NCBI GenBank assembly: GCA_905178155.1
Contig: CAJINV010000008.1
Location: 496,001-560,000 of the forward strand
Direction of reading: 5' to 3'
Origin: Amoebophrya sp. A120
Lineage: Eukaryota > Sar > Dinophyceae > Syndiniales > Amoebophryaceae
Length of the DNA: 64,000 bases
Shown here: positions 33,401 through 44,035 of the stretch, one piece after another
Layout of the letters: every line of letters starts with the position of its first letter
Numbering within the stretch: position 1 is the first letter of the stretch
Program-made: the position numbers and the translations under genes
The notes under the pieces: generated by a model
Seen by the model: only the letters and a program-made list of their open reading frames with translations
The model's database searches: none
Told to the model about the DNA's origin: nothing

Positions 33401-36400
33401 TACCCTGGTGTATCATGAAACGATGCAAAAAGTAGTAAGTACTTACGATATATGGCTTGCTGGCTATTCATTGTTCGGACATAATGAATAAGACAGCGAA
33501 CTCAACAAGTACTTTTCACAGATGAAAACTGTGTACCATCCTCCGTGATCCATCCACATGCGGATGAGTTCGATCGGCGGCTGGGCGCCGTAGAACTCCT
33601 TTTGCGGCATGTTCAAGTCATCCACAAACAGGACCAGCTTCTTCCCGGCAGACGGGCCGTACACCCCGCGCCGTCTCTTTTCCAACTTGGAGTCGATCAG
33701 ATCCTGGAACTGGTTCACCTGCGTCTGCGCGGAGAAGTTGATAAAGACGGACTGGATGAAGTCCGGCGCGTTCTTTTGCAGGTACTGGGCCATGAGGATG
33801 GACTTCCCGGTTCCCGTGTTCCCGGGAATCAGCACGTGCCTCTCGTTCTCGACCAGCCTGGACGCCGTGAACATCATGCGAATGGAGTCGGTCGTGGGCA
33901 CGACGATTTTGTCGTACTCGGCGCGGGGCGGGATTTGAAATTTCGGCACGGTGTCGTCCCACTTCACCCACTTCTTCTTTTCCACGTCGTAACACATGTC
34001 GTAGATGTTGGTGCCCTCCTTCAGCGAGAACCCGGAGAGCTCCGCTGTGTGGGCGTTGATCAACCCCCAAGCTTCCTCCGAGAAGTGCGGCCGGGTGGCG
34101 GCCGTGATGGACCCGCCCAGGCCCCAGGCCAGGCAGAAGACGAAGATGTTCGGGAAGATGGTGCTGGCGAAATCCTCGATTTCCGCATCGGTTGGCGTTT
34201 TCGCTTCGGTGACCTCGTAGTCAACCAGGAAGGTGGCAAAGAGCCGCCAGAACGCGTAAACCACTTGGTTCGTCTCCGTGCCCGACGGCTCGGCGCACTT
34301 CTTGTAAATGCATCGGATGAGGGGCATGTGGAAGTTTGTCAACAGGCTCGCGAACTTCTCGCGCACGTTGTTTCCGATCAGCTTCGGGAAGTTCGGCTTC
34401 ATGGAGTCGATCAGCGGTTGCGTACCCAGTGCGACCGGCTCCATGTAGACCATGCCGCACCGGGACACGGTGGCCGGGGAGGCAACGGAGAGATCCTCGA
34501 CCTCGAACTGGATGCGCATAAAGGGGGTGAGCGAGATGATTTCACCCGAAGTTAGGCAAAGCTTTTTGTTGTCATCCAGCACGGTGTTCATCGACTCGAT
34601 CCAGAGCGCGTCGACCGGCCCGTCGAACATGATCCATTGGTTATCATCGCTTCCCGCCTTCCCCGCTTTCACGGCGATCCTGACTTCCTCGGCCGCGATG
34701 CCGTCGCTCCACTCGTGCGTGACCTCATCGAACGCCCCGTAGAGTTGCGTTTGCGTGATGGCCTTCGGGTTGATGATGTAGATGTTGGTCACTTTGAAGT
34801 AATCCTCGTTGGTTGTCGGGGCGAGCTGCGTCAAACTGTGCGCCAGCACGCGGTAGTTCTGCGTTTTCCCGGCCCAGGTGGGCCCGACGATCATCATACC
34901 GTGGCGGACGCGGATCGTATCCATCAACTGGATAATCTTCTCGATGAACCACGCCGTCGGCTGCAGGTTGAAGACCTGCTTGCAAGTCTTCTCCAACTCG
35001 GTGAAAAGATCCCCGTAGTCCACGACGGGCCGGGGCGTGTCCGGAAACAAATCACTGATGATGTTCTCGAACAGCGGCAAATCGTCTTTGAGAAACTTCG
35101 GCACGTTCACGTCCCTGAGTGCGCGCAGCTCGATCTGACTCTCGTCCATGTCGCCGAAGTTCTTCTTCAACAAACCGCATGCCTCGATACTCGTCTTCAC
35201 GGCACGCATCCCGTAATCGTAGTGGTCCTGCGAGGAGAGCTGTTCCGAGGAAAGTTTGAAGGTGTACACCATCTTTCGTGCCAGCAAGCGCGCCGCGTCG
35301 AACCCGAAGGCGTAGAGCATAATCTCCGCGATCAGGCCGTAATCCGGCACCATCATTGCCATGGGGCGGAACAAAGCCGCGAGATTGTCGGGGAGCTCGG
35401 TACGCCCGGCGTAACCGGGGTTCATCGTGATAAACACGTTGAACGTTGGGTACATCTGGATCATGCTGCCCTCGAAGTCCAACTCCTTGGTGTCACTGTA
35501 ACTGGCCAGCTCGGACTTCGCGCCGAAGAGGATCAGCAGTTGCTGGGCGATCACCGACAGCACCTCGATGTAGATTCGGTTGAACTCATCGAAGCAGCAC
35601 CAGGCACCACAAGAAGCAAGTCCCTTGAAGAATTTCCCGACCATAATGTAGTCCATCTCCGGACTGCAGTTGAACACCACACACTGCTTCGCCAGTGCTT
35701 TCGCCAAATCCTGTTGGTGATTTTCGGCAAATTCTTCAAATGATTTTCGTGCAGACGAGCACGAGATGATGAAGCTACTGTTTTGATCAAACAAATCAAA
35801 ATTTCGGGCGTATAGATATAGTCCTACAAATGAAAGTACTTAACAGAGAACATGGTGATACCTTCGTCGTCTCCGTCTTCCCGGTACCGGCCGGCCCAGC
35901 GGGGGCGCCACCCAAGTTCAACGATTGCGCACCCATCAAAGTGATGTAGCACATATCGGTGAGGGGCGTGATCACCAACCTAAACGAGTTACCCAGGTAT
36001 TCGTAGCCATAGGGGAACTCGGTCTGCACACACTTCACCCACAAGTTACTTCTGTTCTGCGACGTCTCGTAGCCGGCGTGCTCCTCGTTATGCTCCCAGT
36101 AGTACCGCAACTGCGAAATCCACTCGAACGCCTCCTCGTCGTTCACCCCCTCCTCGACGAACTTTTCCACCACGTCCTTTGCGTGCACATCCAGCACGAC
36201 CAGCGCCCCGATGGAGGTGCGTTGCGCTTTCGTCAAGCCGCCACGAACCAGGAAGACGAGGTCCAAGATTTGCTTGCCCAGATTCGCCGCGTGTTGCGCC
36301 ACCGTGCCCTCCCCGAACGACTCTTCGGTTTCGTCCGTCCAGTACACCTGCGAGCCGTTCAGCACCGTCTGCGCGGCGTGCTGCAGCACCCACTCCTTCC

Positions 36401-39400
36401 GGGGGGTCTCCGGGTAGGTCATCACGGCGTTCTCCATGGCTTTCCTCACGGCTTCCTTCATGTTGAACTCCACCTCCGTCATCCAGGCCTCCACGGGCTT
36501 CTCCCGAGTGGCCATCGGCTCGACGAAGGGCACCACCTCCCCGTCCGTGGATTTCATGGCGGTGATGTCCAAATCCTCCGTGAAGTTGACCGACCCCATG
36601 GCTTCGAACACCTTGCACAGAAACGGTTGGACCCGGGTGGGGTCTTTCGTTTGCGACAGAATCTCCAACAGCTCGTCGTTGGAGAGGAAGTAGAAGCGAG
36701 CGAACAGGGAGCGCTTCATTTCCAGGTAATCCTCTAAGCCCTTCTGCACCAAATCCAGCATCGTGTTGGACGTGATCCACGTGTCTCGCAAAGCTTCGTC
36801 AGCACAAATTTCGATCACCTGTCGTTATATTTTTGATGTGCGAATAATTTTCCAATCTATTACATCTATGTCTGCTAGTCGTTGTATGGCTATGGGGCTG
36901 CGTGCAGGTTTTGAACGAGAAGCTTCCAGGGCTATCTTTTGCAAACTTTTTCAAAGCGATCGCATGCCTATCGAATCAGCCGAGACCTTTGAAAAGTCAC
37001 AATCAGGAGGTATACAAACTCTTATGCCAGTACCTTCGGATTAGCGTGCGCTGCGTTCATGGCCCTGCGCCACTGCGCGTCGACCTGCTTAAAGCGCTTT
37101 CCCTCGGCAGGGAGCTGCTTCATGATGTCTTCGGAGTCAAAGATGGGCTGCAGGTACATCCAGGATCTCTGCACCTTCAACCACATATCCAGCGTTTCGG
37201 ACACGAGCATCAATTTGTTTGCCCACTCGTCGATTTCCTCCTCGAATGGCTTTTTGAAGATACTGAACTGCATCGCCTGCGTCATGACAATGTGTTCGTC
37301 GAGCAGCGCGAGTGCCTCGTCCGCACCCTTGAGAATGTACGTTCCCGTATTCCGGTACGGACTGGACAAGTCGAACACCACCGGCTCCCAGTCCGCCTTC
37401 ATGGCGGCCAGAGACTTCTCCAGCGAAAACTCCTTCCCCGCCCGGTCGCCGATGGACTCGATGTCCTCGATGAAGTCGCGCAGCCCCATGCTCAGGAACG
37501 ACTCCAAGCAGAAGCCCTTCATCGCGGGACTGACGCTCACCTCCTTCTCCGTGCGCTCCGTGACCATGTCGGAGATCTGTTTCCAGTGGCGGTCGCGCAT
37601 CCCCGGGTTGCGGAGCCCGATGATGAGCGGGAGGTTGGGTCGGAACTCCTCCAGCTCCTTCTTGATTTGGTCGGCGATGGAGACTATCCTGTGCAAAAGT
37701 ATCGTATTCGTACTAATTGCAATTGCAAATATGCATTACAAATCTTTTTGCTAAGGCAAATCCGCATTACAGATTTAATTTGTAATGCTAAGTCAATTTG
37801 TAATGCAATTTATACTAGTACGATACTTTTGCAATGCATAGAGATGATGCCGGACAATTCGAGCACCTGTTCGGGAAACGGCTCCTCCGGGTGCTCCATG
37901 CTCCACTCCTGCATCTCCTATTACAATGAAAAATGCCCCCACCCCGGAATTTGCGACAGTTTCTCATGCAAAGTTTCCAAATGAAAGCTTTTTGTCTTGC
38001 ATGAAAGGACTACGAGCCTCTCTGGTGCAGAATGTCGGCGCGCAAGGTATCTTTTGCATAAACAGATCTGGCTGCTGTTGGGCTCCTCTGCAACACAAAT
38101 TGGAGGTATTCAGCATGGTAATAAATTTGTGATGCTGATAGATGCAAGACGGGGAATGCTTCCATTGGAAAGGTTTGCAAGACAAAAAATGCTGCCAAAT
38201 TCGGGGTGGGGGCATTTTTCATTGCAATATCTCCTCCTTCTGCTTCTGTTCCAGTGTCTGAAACATGCGGACCGTCTTGAACATCAACTTGATGCCGCTC
38301 ATCACCTCGTCCTCGGCCTTCTTTGAGTCGATCTCATCGAAATCGCCGAACATCCACTTCTTTTTGTTGTCGACCCAGTCGCCCGCGGTCTTCCACAGGT
38401 TCTGGTAGGGCTCGAACTGCTTAATCAGCTCGCCGAGCGAGGAGTAGTCCGTGGGCTCGGCGTTGGGGTCGAACAGCAACTCCCGGGCGTTGAACTGCTT
38501 CGTGTTCTCGAGCGATTCCTCGAAGTGCGTAGAAATCTCCCGGGTTTTCGCCGCTACGAAGTCCACCATCGACAAGCTGTCGTATTTCGTGAACTCGGAC
38601 ACTTCCTGCTTCAGCCTGACGAACAGCTTTTCGTAGGCTTCCTGCTCCCCCTTGTTGGCGCCGAGGAATTCCTATCCTGTGCAAAACAAGTATCGTATTC
38701 GTATAAATGCAAGTCTTCGCTCGCTCGTTCGTGTGGATCGGCTCTGCCGACCGGGTAACCCGCCATCGCCTTGCATATAAATGACCGACATAGACGAACC
38801 CCGTTGCGGGACATACATATGGCCGTACGGAAGGGCCCTACGCGCTACATACATAGTTCACCCTAGCGCCGACCACTTCGGTCGGGGCTGAGTCAGCCTG
38901 GTCCTGGGGGTTCACAGCGCACTAGCCCTCTGCTAGCATAAACAGACTGGGTTCTACAAACTGATCTAACTTCTCATAACAGTGAGGCCATCATAAAGGT
39001 GCGCGAAAACGGGTTCGGGGCGCTCCATACGGAAGGGAGCTTTTCGACGCGGCGCACACTCTCCTGTAGAGGTTTACGCGGAACACGGATGGGCCGCGCA
39101 CGCAACTCAGTCGAGGAGGACACACGCTCCCTCAGTAACAGAGGTGGTAGTCACTCACGGCGGCTGGCCTGTCAAGTCTTGCATTACAAATTTTTTTCTG
39201 AAGGTGAAGGCAAATCCGCATTACAAATTTTCCGTCTCATGCTGAGGAAATTTGTAATGCATTTATACGAGTACGATACTTTTGCAGTTCATAATTCCCG
39301 GCGCTGGAACTCCAGCTTCTCGGTCACCTCCTCCACTAGCCGGCCGACGTCCCCGGGGGAAGCGTACATGCGCCACTTCTTGTCCGACACGTCGCGCGTG

Positions 39401-42072
39401 ATTTTGTAGCCGTACTTCGTTTCCAGCAGGTCGCAGAGCGCCAGGTTGTCCTTGATCTGCACCTCGAGCTTCTTCACTTCTGCATCTAAAGATTTGATGT
39501 ATTCCTGCTGCTCCACCAGTTCCGCGATGTTGAATACCGGTTCGCGTAAGTTTTTGAACATGTCCGCGAACTGGTTCGTCGCTGACTCCAGCAAGATGCC
39601 GAGCTTCACGTCGGCCAGGAACTTCAGGTAGAGCTTTGCCAGTCGCTCCAGTTTGTCTTTTAGCTGCTTCTTGAAGTCCATGCACTCCACCTGCACCATC
39701 CCGACGTAGATTTTATCCGGGATGGTTTCCTCGATCTGGTTGATTTTGGTTCTTTGCAAGTCGACCAACTTCTGGATCTCCGCGACCGGTAAAGAGTCCG
39801 GCCCCTCGGTTTTGAACTTCTGCTCCAGTTCTTGAATTTTCTTCTCCGGATCGAGGTTGATGGTATCCAAATACTGCTCGAAGAACGCCACTGTGGACTC
39901 CAACCAGGGCAGATGCTTGTCCATCGTGGCCTTGATGCTTTTCCTTAAGTCCTGGACCCACTTCTCGTTCTCCGCAAACCCCTTTTGCAGAAAACCCTCG
40001 CCGGCGGGGAAGAGGTGGGGGAGGATGAGGAGCTGGATCGAGCTCACCCCGTCGAGCTGCTTCACACCCTTGTCGAACAAATGGCAGAGCATGTTCATGA
40101 TGCTCATGGGCTTCACGTCGTAGCTGTAGGGCTTCAAATCCTCCTCTTCCGCAGCGTCGCCGCCCTCCTCCAGGGCGTAGGACTGCCTGCGGTTCCTGAT
40201 AGCGGACCCCTTGGATTTGTTCTTGCTCCCCTTCGCGAGCTCGCCGAGGCTCATGACTTTGGACCCGGCCTTCCTGAGCGCGTTGCTCAAGCTGGACCTC
40301 CTGGCTGGCGCCTCCTTGCTGTTGCTCTTTTGCTGCGCAGCCATTTCGGCCTTCACTTTCTCCAATACACCGGTCGTTGCCGTCTTTTTCTCGAAGGTGA
40401 GGATCATCTTCAGCTTGAAGAGCACGACCGGCTTCACTGCGTCGGCGTTAGCGCGCGTGCGAATGGTCTTGACGTCCTTCAGGGAATTCACGACAACCTT
40501 CTCTGGCATGTATAACCGTAGTAGGCGCTCAAAATAGTGCAGCGACTTCACACCTAATGTGTGTATCGTATCCTGCAGTCGCAGGTCGATTTCTTCCAAG
40601 AAGCACCTGAGCCGACTGTTCCTGTATTTGTTCAGATCCGTCTCGTAGAGGTTGAACCACTTCTGTTCCACGGAGTTCAGGTGTCGGTACACGTGTGCGC
40701 GCACGTTGGGGACGAACTTCTGCGTCAGATACTGCATCTGCGCAATGTGATCTGATTCGTTAGACAGAAATTCGTTGGGCGCCCAGGGCTCGTGCATGAT
40801 GTCCACCTCCGCGAGCCTCTTGATCGCGTTCACATCCTTCCCCGCGACGTAGTTTGTTCGGAACACCGACTTGTTCAGCACCGCTTGGCACTCCTGTTGC
40901 ACGTCGGACATGCAGGCCACGACCTCGGGGCGAATCCGCAGCGAGGATTTGCAAAAGGCCGAGAACGTTGTCCTAAAATCGACCTTGATCGGCATCCCCC
41001 TTTCGGGCTCGCCGATGCTGCTCTGCTGCGTCTGGTCTTGGACAAAAGTCCCCAGTTCTTTTACGCCCTTGAATGGCACCGGTGGTGGTGGTTCCTTCGG
41101 GGGTAGTTCCAATTCGTTGAGCAAGTCCAGGTCCTGGCTGTTGCTCTTGCCCGCGCCGCTCTTGCTACTCTGCGCGAGCACCACGTCGTCAAAGATGATT
41201 TTGTTCATCGACCTGGCGTAGTCCGCGCTCACCTCCTCGCAGAGGCCGTGGATGGGCAACTCCGCCCGGTCCTCCTGCAGTTCCTTCGTGTTGCAGGCGG
41301 TGTTGGCAATTCGGTCCAAGACGTGTGGTGGACAGGAGAACGCGGGGGCGCCGCCTGTCGTGGAGATGCTGGTCTGGCCGTTGACGGGCACGACGCTGCT
41401 ACTCGACGTCGGCATGTTGTCCACACAGAAATGGTACTTCAGCAATGATTCTGCGTACCGTCTCCTCTGGTGGCAGCTGGCCACGCGGCTGCAGTACTTC
41501 GCGACGTCCTCCCCCTCGAAGCAGACGTGCAGCGGCTCCATTTTTTGCGGCTTGCTGTCCGCGTCGGAAAGCCACTGCACATAGAAGCAGTTCCCCTCCG
41601 GGTCGTAGTCCACGACCACGCAAGCCTCGTATTTTCTACTCCCATTCGACTTCGTCTGCAGCGCGTACGCCTTCAACGGAAAGCCGCACTTTTTCCACTC
41701 GCTGGGCAGGCGGAAAATCAGCGTTTGGTCGTCGTAGACGTGCAAGGGGAGCAGGATCTGTCTCTCCCAGTCCGGGTCCTGGTACTGCACATTGTACTGC
41801 TCGGAGAGAAACTGGTCGATGCTGCCCACATCTTTCACCGTCAAGATTTTCGGTGGTACTCGCGTGACCTCGATCCCGGCTTTCACCCCGTCCCTTCGCA
41901 GCTGCTCCTTCGTGTATTTCAACGAAGAGGTGGAGGAGGACGAGGGTGCATAGCCGCTCCGGCTCGCGCTGCTTGTTTGCTGCTCGAGCTTGGACCAGTC
42001 CGGCTTCACGGTGCGGAGCGACTCCGTGCTGTTCGCAGTCTCCAGGTAGCGGTTACTATACGTGGGCCGCAT
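24466..42072 (-). CDS. Axonemal inner-arm dynein heavy chain (DNAH3/7/12-like)
   Basis: Single-headed inner-arm motor that bends flagella. Starts MRPTYSNRY at 42072 and ends at TGA 24468-24466, roughly 4,000-4,300 residues. In order: N-terminal tail and linker (42.0-37.0 kb); AAA1 Walker A GPAGTGKTETTK (about 35900-35862) and Walker B CCFDEFNRI; AAA2 P-loop GPTWAGKT (about 34890); AAA3 GNTGTGKS (about 33810); GPPGGGKT (about 33255); AAA4 GVGGSGRQSLTRLA (about 32570); stalk coiled coils around the microtubule-binding tip (31.7-28.8 kb); AAA5/6 and C-terminus with ECPIYKTLARRGTLSTTGHS. That last motif is typical of the DNAH3/7/12 group. AAA2 has Trp-Ala where Gly-Thr/Ser is usual. Nine introner-like elements and about nine GT-AG introns interrupt it; excision of each element restores frame. 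Confidence 0.96.
25259..25538. mobile_element. Introner-like element E1 (family A)
   Basis: 280 bp inside the dynein gene. Terminal inverted repeats start TATCCTGAGTAAAAACGTAC on both ends. 5-bp target duplication ACCGC at 25254-25258 and 25539-25543. Removing the element and one copy joins YLEER to FPTLYEES in frame. Its interior is the reverse complement of E6. Confidence 0.93.
25583..25888. mobile_element. Introner-like element E2 (family B)
   Basis: 306 bp in the dynein gene, with inverted ends around GAAAAATGCCCCC. Target duplication TGTTC at 25578-25582 and 25889-25893. Excision gives LLANTPQPFDMEYLEER, good dynein sequence. The interior is similar to E8 in the same orientation. Confidence 0.93.
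28245..28415. mobile_element. Introner-like element E3 (family C)
   Basis: 171 bp in the dynein gene and almost wholly inverted repeat. Ends TATCCCACAGAAAAAAGCTG and its complement extend through GGCATATTTGTAATGC. Target duplication ACGTT at both sides. Excision gives QAANVINKKVEEG. Confidence 0.92.
28466..28780. mobile_element. Introner-like element E4 (family D)
   Basis: 315 bp in the dynein gene, with inverted arms containing CCCCCTCCCCATATCGA. Target duplication TCGTC at 28461-28465 and 28781-28785. Excision gives GNILEDETLINTLAQSK, a classic dynein post-stalk segment. Confidence 0.93.
30266..30629. mobile_element. Introner-like element E5 (family D)
   Basis: 364 bp in the dynein gene, same arms as E4. 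Target duplication CAACC at 30261-30265 and 30630-30634. Excision gives KPKMVADPSGAPGKK. This is the one element whose boundaries can be read as GT-AG on the coding strand. Confidence 0.93.
30675..31075. mobile_element. Introner-like element E6 (family A)
   Basis: 401 bp in the dynein gene. Ends TATCCTGTGTAAAAACGTCC and an imperfect complement. Target duplication CTCCA at 30670-30674 and 31076-31080. Excision gives LTMEAMCVMFELKPK. Its interior matches E1 in reverse orientation. Confidence 0.92.
31874..31896. repeat. (CAT)n microsatellite
   Basis: About seven CAT units in a dynein intron; simple sequence. Confidence 0.95.
37685..37840. mobile_element. Introner-like element E7 (family E)
   Basis: 156 bp in the dynein linker region, with inverted arms around AAAAGTATCGTA. 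Flanks are GAGAC and GAGAT, a one-mismatch target duplication. Excision gives LSGIISIADQIKKE. Confidence 0.88.
37919..38229. mobile_element. Introner-like element E8 (family B)
   Basis: 311 bp in the dynein gene, with arms TATTACAATGAAAAATGCCC and complement. Target duplication TCTCC on both sides. Excision gives EQKQKEEMQEWSMEH. Confidence 0.93.
38673..39293. mobile_element. Introner-like element E9 (family E) carrying a nested insert
   Basis: 621 bp in the dynein gene. Same arms as E7 (TATCCTGTGCAAAA, AGTATCGTATTCGTA), target duplication ATTCC on both sides. The extra length is a nested insertion at 38718-39172. Excision gives FQRREFLGANKGEQE. Confidence 0.9.
38718..39172. mobile_element. 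Nested insertion inside introner E9
   Basis: 455 bp flanked by the 8-bp direct repeat CAAGTCTT (38710-38717 and 39173-39180). Comparison with the empty relative E7 shows where it entered. No coding frame or clear terminal inverted repeats were seen. The 8-bp duplication would suit a hAT-type or other non-autonomous transposon. The class is not determined. Confidence 0.65.
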
Positions 42073-42929
42073 TTTTTCGTCGCTGCGCTGCGAGAGTGCG
42101 TGACCGTCGTGGAGCCGCGCCCCAGGGTTTTATATCTGCAGTGCAGGCATCAATATTTGGCTATTCTATCCATGTTCAACAAGACGAACTACTGTGCCCC
42201 TGCGTGGTTCTATATCTTCGCTAAACAATTCGCTCTCACAAAAAAAAGCCCCCCATCTGCCTAATTTTTTTTGATGATTTTCTATGATGAAAGTAGTTTT
42301 TTGCATAACTATACGATTCTTGCAGTTTGTGTAGGACGTCAACACGATACGAGACTCACTTCCAACTCTTTTTGATACAACCTCACGAGTTCTGCACTCA
42401 ATGAACTTATTTCACTTAGTAGTACCACGAAAACGATCAAAATTGAGGAGTGCGTCTCCAGCCTGAACTACAGTTCGACTTCGACGAAACATTATGTGCA
42501 TAGGAGAATTTAGCTCGCTTCAATGACGACTCTCAGACGAATTGCTTTCCTTCTTTTTCTTGGGTACTAGGCAGGTTCCCCACGGAGGAGCCGGCACCGA
42601 TAATATACCGACTCCAGACGAGAAAATCCTACTGACGACTCCAGGAGCATAAGTGCAGGTGCACACGAAAATTGCACTTCTTCATATCTACGATGAAGCC
42701 TATCCCTACGGGCTTCCGAACAACATTTTTTTTTTCGAGTTTCTCGATTTGCAAGAACAAAGTCTCGCTTTCCTCAATTGTTCATTGTTGTTGCCGCTGC
42801 TCACCAGCATTCTCAAAAGACTCGTGATCTGCGCTGTGTTATTGTCGTTCGAACAAATTTGGAAAAAATTCCGTTTGTTCGATGCGCCAGTGCACTGACT
42901 TACTCGCATGAAAGACTCGTAGATGATCT
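42073..42929. other. Intergenic region 5' of dynein
   Basis: About 860 bases between the dynein start and the stop of the next gene. It should contain the dynein promoter. I see no recognisable motif, RNA gene or repeat. Confidence 0.6.
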
Positions 42930-43646
42930 TCATGGTATCGAATACACCGAGAAGTTCTTGCTCTCAGATAAGGCTTTGCCATGCTTTCCAAACGGAACGC
43001 ATTCCGTTTTCGCGTCCGGACACCAACAGCTGCCATTGCGGCCCTCGGGGCAGAAACAGCTGGGGTCCTCCGTGTATCCGAGTGTTGTCCTGTTTGGCGG
43101 CCGAGTACGAAAGCACTGCCACCTTGCGTCGCGGGATAGAGCCGTGTTGGGAATCCGTACCCCAGTGCCGATAGCTTCGATCTGCTGACAAACCATGTGT
43201 GCCCGCGTGTCCACGAGACCGGAGAGGCCTAGCACCTGAAAGTCAAAATGGACGAGTCAGACTAAGTTCAGCTCGAAATAAATGTGCGCACACTGTAAAC
43301 TTTTTTTCGTTTGCGTTTGGTGAAGCAGCAAGACCAAAAAGGAACAAACTCAGTGACAAATGCGCATGCTCGTCATCAATCTACCGCTCTAAAAGCGCAA
43401 CGATACCTCCGTGCAGCACTTGTGCCACTTCCCGGTGGCGGTCTTGTAAAGGTAGGTTTTTTCCACACAATTTTCGGGCAACTGCGGCACGTCACGCCGT
43501 TGAATATCGAACCGGCGCTGCAAGTACGGACACTCCGGCTCCAGTGGCGGGGGGAGTGCGTATTTGGTTGCAGTGATGAAATCTCGAATCTGGTACGCGG
43601 AGTCGCAGTTCAGAAAAAACGACGTCTTCAGCGACATTGTGGTCAT
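42930..43646 (-). CDS. Small Cys-containing hypothetical protein
   Basis: Two exons, 43646-43407 and 43235-42930, with a GTATCG...TTTCAG intron; 181 residues. I recognise no family. The protein has no clear signal peptide (MTTMSLKTSFFLNCDS). A central CC pair (KWHKCCTE) spans the splice junction. A Cys-rich C-terminal patch (WQCFRTRP, PSCFCPEGRNGSCWCPD, TECVPFG) holds six cysteines within about 35 residues, which could bind zinc or form disulphides. It sits head-to-tail between the transglutaminase-like gene and the dynein gene. Confidence 0.55.
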
Positions 43647-44035
43647 ATGTGCTGGTGGCCCTGCTGCGCACTGGTAAGGAAGAGTGTAGTCGTCATGATC
43701 TTGTTTCCCAAACTAAATTCCAATTCGAGGGACGAATTATCAGGCCATCTGCCGCAGTCGCTTTCTTTGTACCGTTGCTACGATAATTTCGCATCTGGTT
43801 GTGACGAGTACAATCAGTTCGATCGGTAGTACGCCGATGACAACTCCCGATCACCAAAATCCAAAACGACTACCACGAGAATCTTCAACGCGATTGCGAC
43901 TGCAGCAACGAGGCACGACGACGATTACCATCAAAATAAATACGATCGTATTTCTCTTCCGATCATCCGACGAAAAGCCGATCTGCAACGACATCGACAG
44001 CTGCCCTTGCGCCACTTCCCCTACCGTCTTAGTTC
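43647..44035. other. Intergenic region
   Basis: About 390 bases between the small Cys-containing gene and the stop of the transglutaminase-like gene. Nothing recognisable. Confidence 0.6.

Noticed and set aside
33545-35743. Long plus-strand frames (336 and 368 codons) opposite the dynein exons
   Set aside because: They are antisense shadows of highly conserved dynein motor sequence, with His/Val/Leu-biased composition and no domains.
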